DNA of 26,848 nt from DAIRDK01 sp035403225 (GTDB lineage Bacteria; Bacteroidota; Bacteroidia; Bacteroidales; FEN-979). The DNA is taken from positions 1 through 26,848 of the forward strand of contig DAONET010000033.1 in the NCBI GenBank assembly GCA_035403225.1, given 5' to 3'. How positions within the stretch are numbered: the stretch's first letter is position 1; each line of letters starts with the position of its first letter. Both the position numbers and the translations under genes were made by a program. Below, piece by piece: positions 11,001 to 19,040 of the stretch. Under the pieces are notes generated by a model. It saw nothing but the letters and a program-made list of their open reading frames with translations, made no database searches and was not told the DNA's origin.

Positions 11001-14000
11001 AGATCACTCTTTCGGGTTCACAAACCGGAATTTTTTATCAGTTAAGACGCGACAGTCTGACGAATGTCGGCTCTCCTATTCCCGGTACAGGATTCCCGAT
11101 CAGTTTCGGTCCCCAGACAGAGCCGGGAGTATATAGGGTGATAGCCACCAATCCGCTTACTCGCTGCTATGCATGGATGAACTATGATGCCACCATCCAA
11201 CATGCCCCCATCATGTACACCATCATCCCCAACGGAGATACTTGCGCCGGAGCGTTGATCAGGCTGAACGGATCACAGCAAGGGTTGGTTTATGAACTGC
11301 TGCTGGACGGGACTATCCACCTTAAAACGATGTCCGGTACCGGAAACCCATTAGTATTCGGGACCTACTTTACCGCCGGATCATACAGCATTGTCGCCAT
11401 TAGTCCTTCCACCTTGTGTGAAACGATGATGGATAGCAGTCTTACCATACTTCAATCGCCCATCACTTACGACATTTATCCCAACGGCATCGCTTGCGCA
11501 GGATACACCATTGGGTTGGAAAACTCAGAACCGGGTGTTTCTTATTCGTTGATCCGGGATGGATCGATTGTGGCTGCAGGTCCCATACCGGGCACCGGTT
11601 TTGCCATCTCATTCGGTCCCCAGTACTATGCAGGAACCTATACCATAGAAGCCGTGGATACTGCTTTAGGATGTTCTTCCACCATGTCAGGAACCGCTAC
11701 ATTGTATCCACGTCCTCAGCAATTCATGGTTCAGCCTGAAGGCACACACTGTGCCGGTACGGATATTTATCTCAACGGATCAGAAATCGGAATAATCTAT
11801 GAACTACTCCGCGACGGTGTCATTCAAAGTTCGGTGAACGGGACAGGAGGCATTATTCATTTTGGACCGCAGTACCTGGAGGGCGTTTATACCGTAACCT
11901 CCTCGAATCCGGCCTCCAGCTGCGACACCCTGATGTTGGGGAGCACCACCATCACGCCGCTTCCACTTTCTTTTAACATTCTTCCTTCCGGAGCCAATTG
12001 TTCTCCTGCTGAAGTACAACTGGACGGTTCACAATTTGGATTTTCTTATCAACTCCTTAAAAACGGAGCCACCTACGGGATCCCTGTCACCGGGACCGGC
12101 AGCGCCATTACCTTTGGAATGCAGATGGAAGGATTATACCAGATAGTAGCGACCGACCCGGGCACCAGCTGCCATGATACCATGGCGGGATCTGCTGTGA
12201 TAACAGGCGGTCCTGTAGCAAACGCCGGTAACGACACCACTGTCTGCGCGCTCTACCCCATTCCGTTGAATGGTCATGCGCTGAACTATTCGACGGTAGA
12301 ATGGACCACCTCCGGTGATGGAGTGATCGCTGATCCCCATCAGTTAAACACACTCTATTTCCCGGGAGAATCGGATATCTTAACCGGTTCTGTCAACCTG
12401 TTCCTCTTGATCTACGGCACTCCACAATGTTTGTCGGCCACAGATGTGGATACCCTCTTAATCAACATTAATCAAGCGCCGGTCGCTCTTGCCGGGCCGG
12501 ATGACACAACCTGCATCACGAATAACTATCAGCTTCATGGACAAGCTCAACATTATTCGGCCATTGAATGGGTGACCTCCGGCGACGGATCATTCGATAA
12601 CCCCACCACGCTGAATCCCTTTTATCTTCCGGGTCCGCAAGATAACGCCGTTGGGGAAGTCATGTTGATCATGCATGCTACCGGCACGCTTACCTGCAGC
12701 CAGGATTTTGATGCTGATTCCATGATTTTAGTCATACAACCTCTTCCGATCGCCTTTGCAGGACCTGACGACACTATTTGCGAAAATGATACATACCGGA
12801 TGAATGGTCTTTCATCGTACAGTTCATCTGTCCAGTGGACGACTACCGGAGATGGATACTTTGACAACATTTCTATTCCGGATGCCTTGTATACTCCCGG
12901 TCCGAATGACAAAGCAATCGGGCATGTGAATATCGTCCTCACTGCCTCAGGGATCCAAGCATGCGACCAGGAAACGCGTAAAGACACCATGATGCTGTAT
13001 ATCCATCCGCTTCCCGTTGTGAATGCCGGATCCGACGCAACCATCTGTTCAAACGGAACCTATAATACCGCCGGAAGTGCACAGAATCAGAGTTCTCTCT
13101 TATGGACAAGCACCGGCGACGGATCATTCAGTAATCCGTCAATCCTGAATACAGTGTATTCTCCGGGCCCCGGTGATATCCTCTATGGATCCGTCTATCT
13201 TATCCTTACCGGCACTGGCGCTAATCATTGTTCCGGTGAGCTTCAAAAAGATTCCCTGTTGCTATCATTCTATCCAATGCCTGTTGCAAATGCAGGGGTC
13301 GACACCACCGTTTGCTCCAACACCGCTATTCAGCTGAATGGCGCTGCCTCAGATTATATGTCGGTTTTATGGTCCTCGAAGGGCGATGGACAATTCGACG
13401 ATCCCTCCATCATGAATCCTCATTATCTGGCGGGAATCAACGATATCATCAATGGGTCGGTGATTCTGACGATGACGGTCAACGGACAGATGGAATGTTC
13501 TTCCCAGACTGACACAGATACCATATTATTGACATTCCGAAACCTGCCGACAGCCTCCCTCGCGGGGACACAAGTGATCTGTAAGGGAGACACCGCCACC
13601 CTTTCCCTGTCACTGACGGGTACACCACCATGGGATATAACCTATACCAATGGGACAAGCACCCAATCGATCTTGAATATACCATCAAGTCCCTATCTCT
13701 TCAGTATTGCACCTCTTTCAACCACCACTTACACCCTGTTGACTGTTCAGGACGCTTACTGTACAGGGGCGATTGAAAATTCTTCCGCCACCGTGACGGT
13801 GAATCCGGTACCGGAAGAATTTCCGATGATGGTAACCAATGGAGGCGGATTCTGCGAAGGAAGTACGGGTGTCGAGATCCTTCTTACCGGATCACAATCC
13901 GGCATATTCTACCAGCTTCTTTTCGGTGGGCAACCCACGGGATTCCCTGTAATGGGTACAGGCGGGCCAATCAGTTTCGGTTATCAAACCGTTCCCGGTT

Positions 14001-17000
14001 TCTACCAAATGAAGGCCACACATCCACAAACATTATGCGAGACGTTGTTCTCAGACAGCATGATGGTCGTCATGTTCCCAACTCCTGATATCAATTTCAG
14101 TTCCGACTCTGCCTGCATCGGCGAACCCACTCATTTCTTTATCGAGGGAATGGACGTGAGTAAAGTGGCGATGTGGGAATGGAATTTTGGGGATGGCACG
14201 TCTGAATCCTATTCCGCCCCTGTCGAACCGGAGCATATTTATCCGGCGACGGGTCAATATGAAGCCATGCTTTTTGTCTCAGACACGAACGGTTGTACCA
14301 GGGCCATCTCTCATCCGGTATACATTGGAACGCCGCCTATTGCGCAATTCTCTCATAACGCGCCTGTATGTCAGGATCTCAGCGTCGCTTTCGCCGATCA
14401 CTCATATACCACGACTACCAGTTACCTGAAATCGTGGCATTGGGATTTCGGCGATGGCACCGACACCCTGATTGTATGGCCCGGTAATCCGGATGTTTCC
14501 CATCATTATCTCCATGCGGGAGACTTCCCGGTAGTACTCACGGTAACCACCAACGAAGGCTGTTCGGCATTTAAAAACAGAACCGTTCATATCGACGCCG
14601 CCCCGGTCTCCAACTTCAGTTACTCCAATCCCTGTAACGAAGAAGAAGTCGCATTTCACGACATATCGCAAACCAATGGCGGAGGGGAAGTCGTTGAATG
14701 GTACTGGAACTTCGGGGATCCCGGTTCGGGCATTAATAACACTGCATCAAATCAAGACCCTGTTCATATCTTCAGCCAGCCCGGTAATTATCAAGTCACC
14801 CTTGCTGTCATGAACACTCATGGCTGTAATGATACCATTATAAAAACGGTCGCTGTTCAAATGGAACCTGTTGCCATGTTCAGTGCCGACGAAACCTGTC
14901 TGCACCAAGCAACCCGGTTTAATGACCTTTCGTTGCCCAATTCAACTGCCATCATCGAATGGGACTGGGATTTTGGAGACGGAAGCGCTCACTCCGACTT
15001 GCAGAATCCGGTACATCTCTATTCAACAGCAGGACAATACCAGGTGACATTGACAGTTAAAAACGACCATCTCTGTTCTCATGATACCACGATCACGGTT
15101 TCCGTCATCACGCTGCCCATTGCATCATTCCAGTCAAATGCGCCGCAATGCTCAGGAAGCCCCGTTTATTACATGAATCTCTCCACCTCTTCACATGGAC
15201 AGATAATCAAATGGGAATGGGATTTTGGCGATGGCGCCGACACTACCATCCTGTACCCCGGGATTCCCAATGTTTCGCATATTTTCGCGGGAGCCGGGCT
15301 TCAGCATATAGTCAGGTTGACTGTAACAACCACCGATAGTTGTACGTCTTTTATTGAGCAGATCATTACCAGTGTCCCACAGCCGGCCGCCAATTTCAGT
15401 TTCCCCGCCGCGACCTGTGAAAACACAAGTATTGCATTCACTGATCTCACACAAAATAACGGAGGAGGGCCTATCACTGCCTGGTCATGGAATTTCGGCG
15501 ATCCTACATCGGGAACACAGAATGTATCTTCTCTGCAAAACCCCGTTCACATTTTCACCGGACCCGGGAACTTCGATGTGCGGTTGATCGTCACCAGCCT
15601 GAATTTCTGTACTGATACCATTATAAAAACGGTGTCTGTCAATGCCCAACCCCAGGCCGATTTCAGTGCCGATACTGCCTGTCTGGGTTCCATTACCACT
15701 TTTACGGATCAGTCGTTGCCCAACGCTCCTTCTATGACAGGTTGGGATTGGGACTTCGGTGACGGAACGCCCCATTCGTACATCCAGAACCCTGCACATT
15801 TGTATGCGCAACCCGGCGTGCATAATGTCACGCTTACCATTACCAACGCTAACGGATGCACCGCAACTATCGCCCACCAGGTCAAAGTCATTCCAAAACC
15901 AGTTGCCTCTTTTATTTATTCATCAGGCAACTGCACCGGATCCCCGGTATCATTCTTTGACCAAAGCTATACAAGTGAAGGTTATATCGCTAAATGGATC
16001 TGGGATTTCGGCGATGGCAACACGATCACCATCACCACGCCCGGGACGCAGAATGTTACCCACACTTATGTCAATGCCGGTAATTACAACGCCACCCTGA
16101 CCATTCAAACCGCTGACAGTTGCTCTGCTTCGGTCTCTCATTTGGTTACGGTGACGGCGACCCCGATGGCCAACTTCTCCTCCACCGACACCAACTGCCA
16201 GCAATCTCCGGTACAATTTTATGACCTCTCGCAACAAAACGGAGGGGGACCGATTGTAACCTGGGAATGGGATTTCGGAGATCCGGGATCGGGTGTCAAT
16301 AATCATTCTGCGCAACAACATCCCGAACACGTCTACCAGACAAGCGGGACATTCCAGGTTACCCTCATTGTCACGAATGTGAATAACTGCCGTGATACGA
16401 TGACCAAATCCATCGAGATCAGCGGACTTCCCACTGTCGATTTTGAAGTAGATACCGTATGTCTGGGTGACACCACGCATTTCACCGACCAAACCATCGC
16501 TAATTTCGGGAGCCTTATCTCCTGGTTATGGAATTTCGGCGACGGGAATACTTCGACAGTTCAAAACCCCTCTCATTACTATGCTGCAAGCGGAACTTAC
16601 CAGGTATCACTTACCGTCACCAATTCCTTCTCCTGTTCCAGCAGTACGATGAAACCGGTTATCATAAAAGTGCCGCCAATTTCAAGTTTCACGTATGAAA
16701 ACACTTGTGTCGGCGCAGGAACTCAATTCACGGATGCGTCCACTCCGGGCTTTGGCTCGATCACCCAATGGCACTGGGAGTTTGGAGACGGTGACACCTC
16801 AAGTCTGCAAAACCCGGCACACACATACGCTGACAACGGGACTTTTGTCGTTTCTCTTACCGTGACGAACTCACAGGGATGCACTGACGAATATTCGCTC
16901 CCCATCACCATTTTCGACCAACCGGAAGCTCTCTTCAGTTCCTACTCCACCTTCTGTCCGAAAGGGATGGTCACCTTCGCCGATCATTCCATCCCAAGCG

Positions 17001-19039
17001 GCTCTCCAATAGTAGGCTGGTACTGGATTTTTGAAGACGGATTCTATTCTACCTCATCAAATCCGACCTATACGTTCCCGGTTATCGATACCACATACCA
17101 GGTCACCCTCATTGTCACCGATGAAAATGGCTGTAAAGACACCATCGTGAATCCTGTTTCCGTGAAACCCGGATTCAACTTTACCTTTACTGCCGACTCA
17201 GCTTGTTTCGGCAGCATCACTCACTTTAGCGCGGTGAACCTCGCAGCCGGCGATACGATTCATGATCTGTCGTGGAATTTCGGAGATCCTGCCAGTGGAA
17301 CCAATAACACTTCTACCCTCTATAACCCCACTCATGCCTTTACCGAACCGACGACATACATCGTTAAACTCAAGGCTTATAACTCCAACAACTGTATCGA
17401 CAGTATCTACCGTGAAGTGGTAGTCAACCCGGGTCCCATTGCAGATTTCGGATTCGATTCCATTCCTCACTGCGACAGCCTGGTGGTTTTCACAAACCTC
17501 TCTAACGGTAACAACGCCGGTATCGACACACTCATTTGGCAGTTCGGCGACGGGCAAACGGGAATCCAAACACAGCCCTTGCCGACCACTATTACTCATC
17601 AGTATAACAGCTTCGGATCGTTTGACGTTTCCCTGACAACCATCAACGGAAACGGGTGTAGGAGCTCCATAACGAAACCGATTGTGGTGACCTGTATTGC
17701 CTCCGCCTTTACCGGACTTGACACCATCCATTGCCAGAAAAAACCGATAATCTTCGTCGACAGTTCAGGTCCTGTCAGTTTGATAAACAACTGGCAATGG
17801 GAATTCGGGGATGGATCTGACAGTGTGTATTCAGCGTACCAGCCAGCCGTCTCACACGAGTATGAATACGATGGAACCTATAACGTTAACCTCATTGTCT
17901 CCTTTATCTCCAACGGAGTAAGTATCTCCGACACATCATGGCAGACAGTCGTTATCAGAAAGGCATCTGTCGCTTCATTCCGCGTTGAGGATGTATGTTG
18001 GGGAGACACATCGCGATTTATCAATCTGACCAACAACAATAACACTGAAATCGATTATACAAACTGGCAATTCGGTGATGGAACGTCGATCAGTGATACA
18101 AGTTCTTCCGGCGCTCCGGCACACTTGTATCCGCATCCGGGGTATTATACTGTTTCTTATGTCGTCGCGAATAATAATGGCTGTACGGACACAGCTACCC
18201 GAACCACCAGGGTGTTCAATCTCCCGATGGCCGGATTCTCGACCTCAAAAGCATGCTCAAGAGACATCACCTTGTTTACCGACAATTCCATTCCCGGTGA
18301 TACAACGGTGTATCATTGGGTTTGGGACTTCAACGATCCATGGCATCCTTACGACACTATACAACAACAAAACCCCGGCTATGAATTTTATTCACCGGGC
18401 ACTTATCCTGTCACGCTCACGGTTGTTGACTTGAACGGGTGCCGTGATACAGTGTCGGAAAATGTAGACGTTAACCTATCGCCCACTAGTTCATTTTCCA
18501 TTACCGAAGACCTGGACAATCAACCCGGGAAGGTCATGTTCACCAACGAATCCGAAAACTACACCGGTTTCGAATGGAATCTCGGTAATGGAACCATCAC
18601 TGATGCGCTGTCGCCCATTGTGACCTATAAAGATGATGGTCCCTACACTGTACGGTTGATCACCTGGAATGAAAATTGCACCGATACTACCGACTATGTG
18701 TATGATTTCATCTTCCATGGGTTGTATGTCCCCAATGCCTTTTCACCCACCAATATTCTTGTCGGTGTGATGAAATTCAAACCTGTGGGAATCAATCTGG
18801 AGAAATACCACGCTATGGTATTTGATCTCTTCGGAAATCTTTTATGGGAATCATGGGAATTGGATAAAGACGGACAGCCGGTGGAAGGCTGGGATGGTTA
18901 CTACAAGGGAGTATTACAGGCCCAGGGAACTTATGTCTGGAAAATCGAGGCTACCTTCAAAGACGGAAAAGTCTGGGAAGGTTCAACGATCAATAGCAAT
19001 GAAGGTAGTACGATGGGAACCGTGACCTTAGTTCGATAA
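2009..19039 (+). CDS. Giant multidomain T9SS-exported surface adhesin
   Basis: A 5676-residue protein, roughly 590 kDa. The N-terminus has a basic stretch, a hydrophobic core (FTLIIAVLFFVFASVSGFG) and likely cleavage near residues 41-42. No other membrane segment is seen. After Ig-like and PKD-like domains (~45-785) come a super-repeat of ~95-residue CSG-motif PKD-like domains (~786-2028), four PKD-like units (~2032-2372), a block of ~86-residue GGG/GSQ modules (~2374-3402), five GDG modules (~3403-3848), one Ig-like and one more GSQ module, and 18 PKD domains (~4027-5564). The last ~106 residues are a gliding-motility-associated sorting domain (TIGR04131/CHU_C type), the signal for secretion through T9SS and retention on the cell surface. 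Most domains carry two cysteines, so disulfides are likely. By family knowledge it would be an adhesin or matrix protein; the ligand is unknown. It stands alone, followed by its own terminator. Confidence 0.93.
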   Translation: MNSLSDSPRNVHRQSFSHSKTRFTLIIAVLFFVFASVSGFGQPCQISARAIPSTICVGDSSQLSVNGGDTAWTYSWSPATYLSNPSIINPVATPPASIRYTVTVTSGPCAGDTSSVLVKVNPLPSSAFTFSPNFMCGNTPVSFQGPAGPNYSYFWNFGDPGSGSWNTSILQNPTHTFTSHGNGNQTFNVQLTVTVNGCSSTTMHTITVLQVPDASIQDLNFDPWKHCVSGSNITDTLLIDNTSTTILTNTHYHIDWGDGSAPYDSTVLPTGTSHAYTSIGNFAVVLTVMNAQCTSTQTYYFFNGSNPVGGLDNPGNTVGLCGVPKSISFGFTPSTANNSPGTTYTIMYDDGSPNEVYSQPPPTLVTHVYTDGSCGHTAQSGSQNSYSIKCTMSNPCGTSNSMIDPIQINEDPVSDFSINPMPGCINTNVVLTSTTVAPGFISPGSNQCSYTLNYHWVITPSSYTIVSGGLTQQALTVQFHEVKTYSITLTTNSGCTSVPITKTICISQPPEASFTVDKESGCAPLRVQTNNTSTSTDPCSTISYTWSVSNYTGSAKCPPNSSSFVISNTTTKNPFVIFNNPGIYRLKLEVNGACGIVTTYHDITVKSIPTIEIDETTTTPICAGESVSPLATFYSCYGTDSLTYFWSFPGGTPGSTTANPPGTIGYPNPGSYIITASAANECGTGSSDTPLIVNPLPVASATPATQSVCSGKPTSIVNFSSSITPGTTYSWTVTASTGITGFVAAGSGNSIPSMTPANAGISPGTITYTITPSVGNCEGNPFTHIITVNPIPVVTVSPLSPQTVCSGSSTQTIHLSSSVTGSTFSWAAATTDPITGFPVSGNTLDIPSFTPINTANTAGVITFTITATAAGCESVQTTYLVNVNPSPVMAVTPKSKVICSNTNTNIVLTANVANTTFIWNSTVVSGSISGNTNGSGTPISNTLQNTGSTYGIVRYVITPEANSCPGDTIHYLVYVQPVATVTATPPTQTICSGTSSQAINLSSPSTGIGNVTFSWTTVANPASGLSGYTPAGNGLAIAASTITSTLTTPGTVTYTITPSIAGCIGTANTATITINPAPMVNNASLTQTVCSGSPTSPVTLTSNLDPNVTFSWTASATPGITGYSSSGTNTIPVQTINNGTTTNGTVTYHIIPTSAFPGITCQGTPADYTIVVKPIPEITATPSTQEICSGNPTNILLTSNITNSTFSWTYSVLSGSVTGGSSGSGSTIAQVLTNAGTTNAVVRYVVTSSANGCLSQTLNVEITVKPKPTVTASPVSPMTVCSGSATQSINLFSSVTNSTFSWTASTTDPITGFPAGGNTSDIASFTPVNTSNTAGVITFVITATASGCESVPATYLVNVNPRPVMNVTPKSKVICSNTNTNIVLTSNVSNTTYTWNSAVLSGSISGNNNGSGTPISNTLQNTGSTYGTVRYVITPEANSCSGDTIHYLVYVQPIPTLTATPAAQTICSGSSSQAINLSSSVTGIGNVSFSWTTITNPVSGLTGYTPAGNGTTIAGSVINSTLTISGTVTYTITPSLAGCSGTTNIAAITINPAPAISNSPLTQTVCSGSPSTPVTLTSNLDPNVTFSWTASPTPGITGYSPSGTSTIPVQTINNNTITNGTVTYHIVPTSTFPGITCPGNPADYTIVVKPVPEITATPSSQEICSGNSTDILLTSNITGTTFSWIYSVISGNVNGGSSGSGSTIAQALTNTGTTDALVRYSVTSSANGCLGQTLSVEITVKPKPTVTASPVSPMTVCSGSATQNINLSSSVTNSTFSWDATTTDPITGFPGSGNTSNIASFTPVNTGNTAGVITFTITATAAGCESTPTNYLVNVNPRPAMTVTPKSKVICSNTNTNIVLTANVANTTYTWNSTVVSGNISGNTSASGTPISNTLQNTGTSYGTVRYVITPEANSCSGDTIHYLVYVQPVATATTTPPTQTICSGTSSQAIDLSSSSTGIGNVTYSWTTVANPASGLSGYTPSGNGTSIAASTITSTLTIPGTVTYTITPSIAGCSGSNSIAVITVKPLPTPGITGPSSACAGYSGNIYYTEPGMTNYQWSVSSGGEITAGEGTNTITVTWNTPGSQSICVNYVNTDGCTAVVPVCSPVTVNVIPIPALNGPLQVCENSTGHVYTTDAGMSNYQWQVSPGGMITSGAGTNAITVSWGGPGAQSVSVSYNQNGCPVADPTVINVNVNARPIPNITGPAVLCAGASGAIYHTEPGMTSYTWVISGGGTITSGANTETVTVTWNTPGPQTISVNYTNPAGCQATSATSYNVTVHPLPSPSISGPAGVCQGTGNNVYTTQSGMNNYLWNISPGGTITAGGTNSSNSVVITWDNPGNQTVSVIYTNLNGCTANPAFNYPVTVNPLPVLYTVQGGGEYCSGGTGLPVDLTGSETGITYQLYHDGIADGSPVVGTGSMISFGNKTAAGTYTVTAEVDATNCVRDMTGSALIVINPLPVAEAGPDQTIPNGTSTSLSGSSSGGTGIHAYQWTPISSIASGQGTLTPLTTNLYTNTLFTLLVTDSKGCSKSDQVNVVLSGDPLSVSASVNPNVICYGQSTQLTATGDGGSGAYTYSWICTPPGTPLWSSTEQNPIVSPQVTTTYTVTVNDGYNTATATANVLVNPLPTLFVVSGGGSYCSGGPGVPVGLPGSQAGVSYQLYRNGSLTGSPVNGTGGPISFGDQTVAGTYKVKGTIITTGCQAMMSDSTMVSILPLPLTFNVTGGGSYPSGGIGVPVGLSGSESGVMYRLIHETDTITPAPGIPGTGNPISFGNQTLAGNYTVIAHNATTGCASMMNGSVAIIINPYPAIFNVFGGGDLCVGDPGKEIGLDGSEPSIDYVLRRNNDSIAILAGTGDSLSFGTFITPGIYTIIGKNSSTVLTKMMNGNAIINVHPLPLVYLVVPSGDTCPGTEVFLNGSQAGIVYNLIHNNSDTVATQTGTGLFGLLSFGFQYDTGVYHAVATDPVTGCSNLMSGTVTIHPAPEIFDMSPLGIICPGTEITLSGSQTGIFYQLRRDSLTNVGSPIPGTGFPISFGPQTEPGVYRVIATNPLTRCYAWMNYDATIQHAPIMYTIIPNGDTCAGALIRLNGSQQGLVYELLLDGTIHLKTMSGTGNPLVFGTYFTAGSYSIVAISPSTLCETMMDSSLTILQSPITYDIYPNGIACAGYTIGLENSEPGVSYSLIRDGSIVAAGPIPGTGFAISFGPQYYAGTYTIEAVDTALGCSSTMSGTATLYPRPQQFMVQPEGTHCAGTDIYLNGSEIGIIYELLRDGVIQSSVNGTGGIIHFGPQYLEGVYTVTSSNPASSCDTLMLGSTTITPLPLSFNILPSGANCSPAEVQLDGSQFGFSYQLLKNGATYGIPVTGTGSAITFGMQMEGLYQIVATDPGTSCHDTMAGSAVITGGPVANAGNDTTVCALYPIPLNGHALNYSTVEWTTSGDGVIADPHQLNTLYFPGESDILTGSVNLFLLIYGTPQCLSATDVDTLLININQAPVALAGPDDTTCITNNYQLHGQAQHYSAIEWVTSGDGSFDNPTTLNPFYLPGPQDNAVGEVMLIMHATGTLTCSQDFDADSMILVIQPLPIAFAGPDDTICENDTYRMNGLSSYSSSVQWTTTGDGYFDNISIPDALYTPGPNDKAIGHVNIVLTASGIQACDQETRKDTMMLYIHPLPVVNAGSDATICSNGTYNTAGSAQNQSSLLWTSTGDGSFSNPSILNTVYSPGPGDILYGSVYLILTGTGANHCSGELQKDSLLLSFYPMPVANAGVDTTVCSNTAIQLNGAASDYMSVLWSSKGDGQFDDPSIMNPHYLAGINDIINGSVILTMTVNGQMECSSQTDTDTILLTFRNLPTASLAGTQVICKGDTATLSLSLTGTPPWDITYTNGTSTQSILNIPSSPYLFSIAPLSTTTYTLLTVQDAYCTGAIENSSATVTVNPVPEEFPMMVTNGGGFCEGSTGVEILLTGSQSGIFYQLLFGGQPTGFPVMGTGGPISFGYQTVPGFYQMKATHPQTLCETLFSDSMMVVMFPTPDINFSSDSACIGEPTHFFIEGMDVSKVAMWEWNFGDGTSESYSAPVEPEHIYPATGQYEAMLFVSDTNGCTRAISHPVYIGTPPIAQFSHNAPVCQDLSVAFADHSYTTTTSYLKSWHWDFGDGTDTLIVWPGNPDVSHHYLHAGDFPVVLTVTTNEGCSAFKNRTVHIDAAPVSNFSYSNPCNEEEVAFHDISQTNGGGEVVEWYWNFGDPGSGINNTASNQDPVHIFSQPGNYQVTLAVMNTHGCNDTIIKTVAVQMEPVAMFSADETCLHQATRFNDLSLPNSTAIIEWDWDFGDGSAHSDLQNPVHLYSTAGQYQVTLTVKNDHLCSHDTTITVSVITLPIASFQSNAPQCSGSPVYYMNLSTSSHGQIIKWEWDFGDGADTTILYPGIPNVSHIFAGAGLQHIVRLTVTTTDSCTSFIEQIITSVPQPAANFSFPAATCENTSIAFTDLTQNNGGGPITAWSWNFGDPTSGTQNVSSLQNPVHIFTGPGNFDVRLIVTSLNFCTDTIIKTVSVNAQPQADFSADTACLGSITTFTDQSLPNAPSMTGWDWDFGDGTPHSYIQNPAHLYAQPGVHNVTLTITNANGCTATIAHQVKVIPKPVASFIYSSGNCTGSPVSFFDQSYTSEGYIAKWIWDFGDGNTITITTPGTQNVTHTYVNAGNYNATLTIQTADSCSASVSHLVTVTATPMANFSSTDTNCQQSPVQFYDLSQQNGGGPIVTWEWDFGDPGSGVNNHSAQQHPEHVYQTSGTFQVTLIVTNVNNCRDTMTKSIEISGLPTVDFEVDTVCLGDTTHFTDQTIANFGSLISWLWNFGDGNTSTVQNPSHYYAASGTYQVSLTVTNSFSCSSSTMKPVIIKVPPISSFTYENTCVGAGTQFTDASTPGFGSITQWHWEFGDGDTSSLQNPAHTYADNGTFVVSLTVTNSQGCTDEYSLPITIFDQPEALFSSYSTFCPKGMVTFADHSIPSGSPIVGWYWIFEDGFYSTSSNPTYTFPVIDTTYQVTLIVTDENGCKDTIVNPVSVKPGFNFTFTADSACFGSITHFSAVNLAAGDTIHDLSWNFGDPASGTNNTSTLYNPTHAFTEPTTYIVKLKAYNSNNCIDSIYREVVVNPGPIADFGFDSIPHCDSLVVFTNLSNGNNAGIDTLIWQFGDGQTGIQTQPLPTTITHQYNSFGSFDVSLTTINGNGCRSSITKPIVVTCIASAFTGLDTIHCQKKPIIFVDSSGPVSLINNWQWEFGDGSDSVYSAYQPAVSHEYEYDGTYNVNLIVSFISNGVSISDTSWQTVVIRKASVASFRVEDVCWGDTSRFINLTNNNNTEIDYTNWQFGDGTSISDTSSSGAPAHLYPHPGYYTVSYVVANNNGCTDTATRTTRVFNLPMAGFSTSKACSRDITLFTDNSIPGDTTVYHWVWDFNDPWHPYDTIQQQNPGYEFYSPGTYPVTLTVVDLNGCRDTVSENVDVNLSPTSSFSITEDLDNQPGKVMFTNESENYTGFEWNLGNGTITDALSPIVTYKDDGPYTVRLITWNENCTDTTDYVYDFIFHGLYVPNAFSPTNILVGVMKFKPVGINLEKYHAMVFDLFGNLLWESWELDKDGQPVEGWDGYYKGVLQAQGTYVWKIEATFKDGKVWEGSTINSNEGSTMGTVTLVR
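4364..8090 (+). repeat. 1428-bp in-frame tandem super-repeat, ~2.6 copies
   Basis: Three landmarks recur at exactly 1428-base intervals: ATCACGGTC at 4364, 5792 and 7220; TGTTCCGG at 4421, 5849 and 7277; GTCATCTGTTC at 4697, 6125 and 7553. Each 476-residue unit contains five different ~95-residue PKD-like domains opening with motifs such as TVCSG, VICSN, TICSG and EICSG. Copies occupy 4364-5791, 5792-7219 and a partial third (first three domains) 7220-8090. The absence of any indel between copies and long stretches of near identity point to recent segmental amplification. Confidence 0.9.
8101..9121 (+). repeat. Four PKD-like modules (GP...C.G...Y.T..GM..Y.W)
   Basis: Four consecutive ~85-residue units share an opening GP-x(4)-C-x-G/N, then Y-x-T-x-x-GM-x-x-Y-x-W, a GG-x-ITxG strand pair, and a closing NGC/AGC before a proline-rich linker (NPLP, VIPIP). 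This is the pattern of PKD-like domains common in Bacteroidota surface proteins. The copies are diverged in sequence, unlike the preceding super-repeat, so this block is older. Confidence 0.75.
9128..12214 (+). repeat. Ten ~86-residue GGG / GSQ modules
   Basis: Ten units share the pattern (Y/F)-x-V-x-GGG-x-x-C-x-G, L-x-GS(Q/E)-x-G-(I/V)-x-Y-x-L, GTG-x-x-(I/L)-x-FG, and G-x-Y-x-(V/I)-x-A, ending in a C-x-x-x-M and a proline linker. One copy is at ~9128-9390. It is separated from a run of nine (~9899-12214) by two Ig/PKD-like domains (~9391-9898). An eleventh copy sits alone at ~13812-14086. I recognise the layout from Bacteroidota giant proteins but cannot name the family. Later copies drift from GGG to PNG/PSG. 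Confidence 0.75.
12215..13552 (+). repeat. Five ~89-residue GDG modules
   Basis: Five tandem units open with (V/I)-A-x-AG-x-D-x-T-x-C, continue with L-x-G-x-A and W-x-(T/S)-x-GDG-x-(F/I), then an NP/LxPG segment, and close with C-x(6)-D-(T/S)-(M/L/I)-x-L before a proline linker. The GDG turns could coordinate calcium, as they do in some surface repeats, but no complete calcium-binding motif is certain. The function is structural by inference. Confidence 0.7.
14087..18700 (+). repeat. Array of 18 PKD domains
   Basis: Eighteen domains carry the PKD hallmark W-x-(F/W)-GDG or W-x-FGDP, followed by NP-x-H-x-Y/F, G-x-Y/F-x-V-x-L-x-V and a cysteine. Within the array, domains 2-10 follow a three-domain pattern (a long-loop GDG type, a GDP-GSG type, a GDG-QNP type). 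The cysteine strand of the third type begins near 14884, 15667 and 16447, a period of about 780 bases. The last domain has a degenerate EWNLGNG motif. PKD arrays act as rigid spacers or in protein/carbohydrate contacts on the cell surface. Confidence 0.88.
18718..19039 (+). other. C-terminal T9SS sorting domain (gliding-motility type)
   Basis: The last ~106 residues contain VPNAFSPT, FKPVG, FDLFGNLLWES, GWDGYYKG, GTYVWKIEATFKDG and the terminal strand MGTVTLVR. These match the gliding-motility-associated C-terminal domain used as a T9SS type-B sorting signal. The NGDGxND segment typical of many members is absent, and the FKPVG variant is present instead. Confidence 0.85.
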
Positions 19040-19040
19040 G

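Noticed and set aside
18718..19039. Considered the C-terminal sorting domain as degenerate because NGDGxND is missing
   Set aside because: The remaining signature blocks (FKPVG, FGNLLWES, GWDGYYKG, GTVTLVR) are intact and match a known variant of the domain, so it is probably functional.
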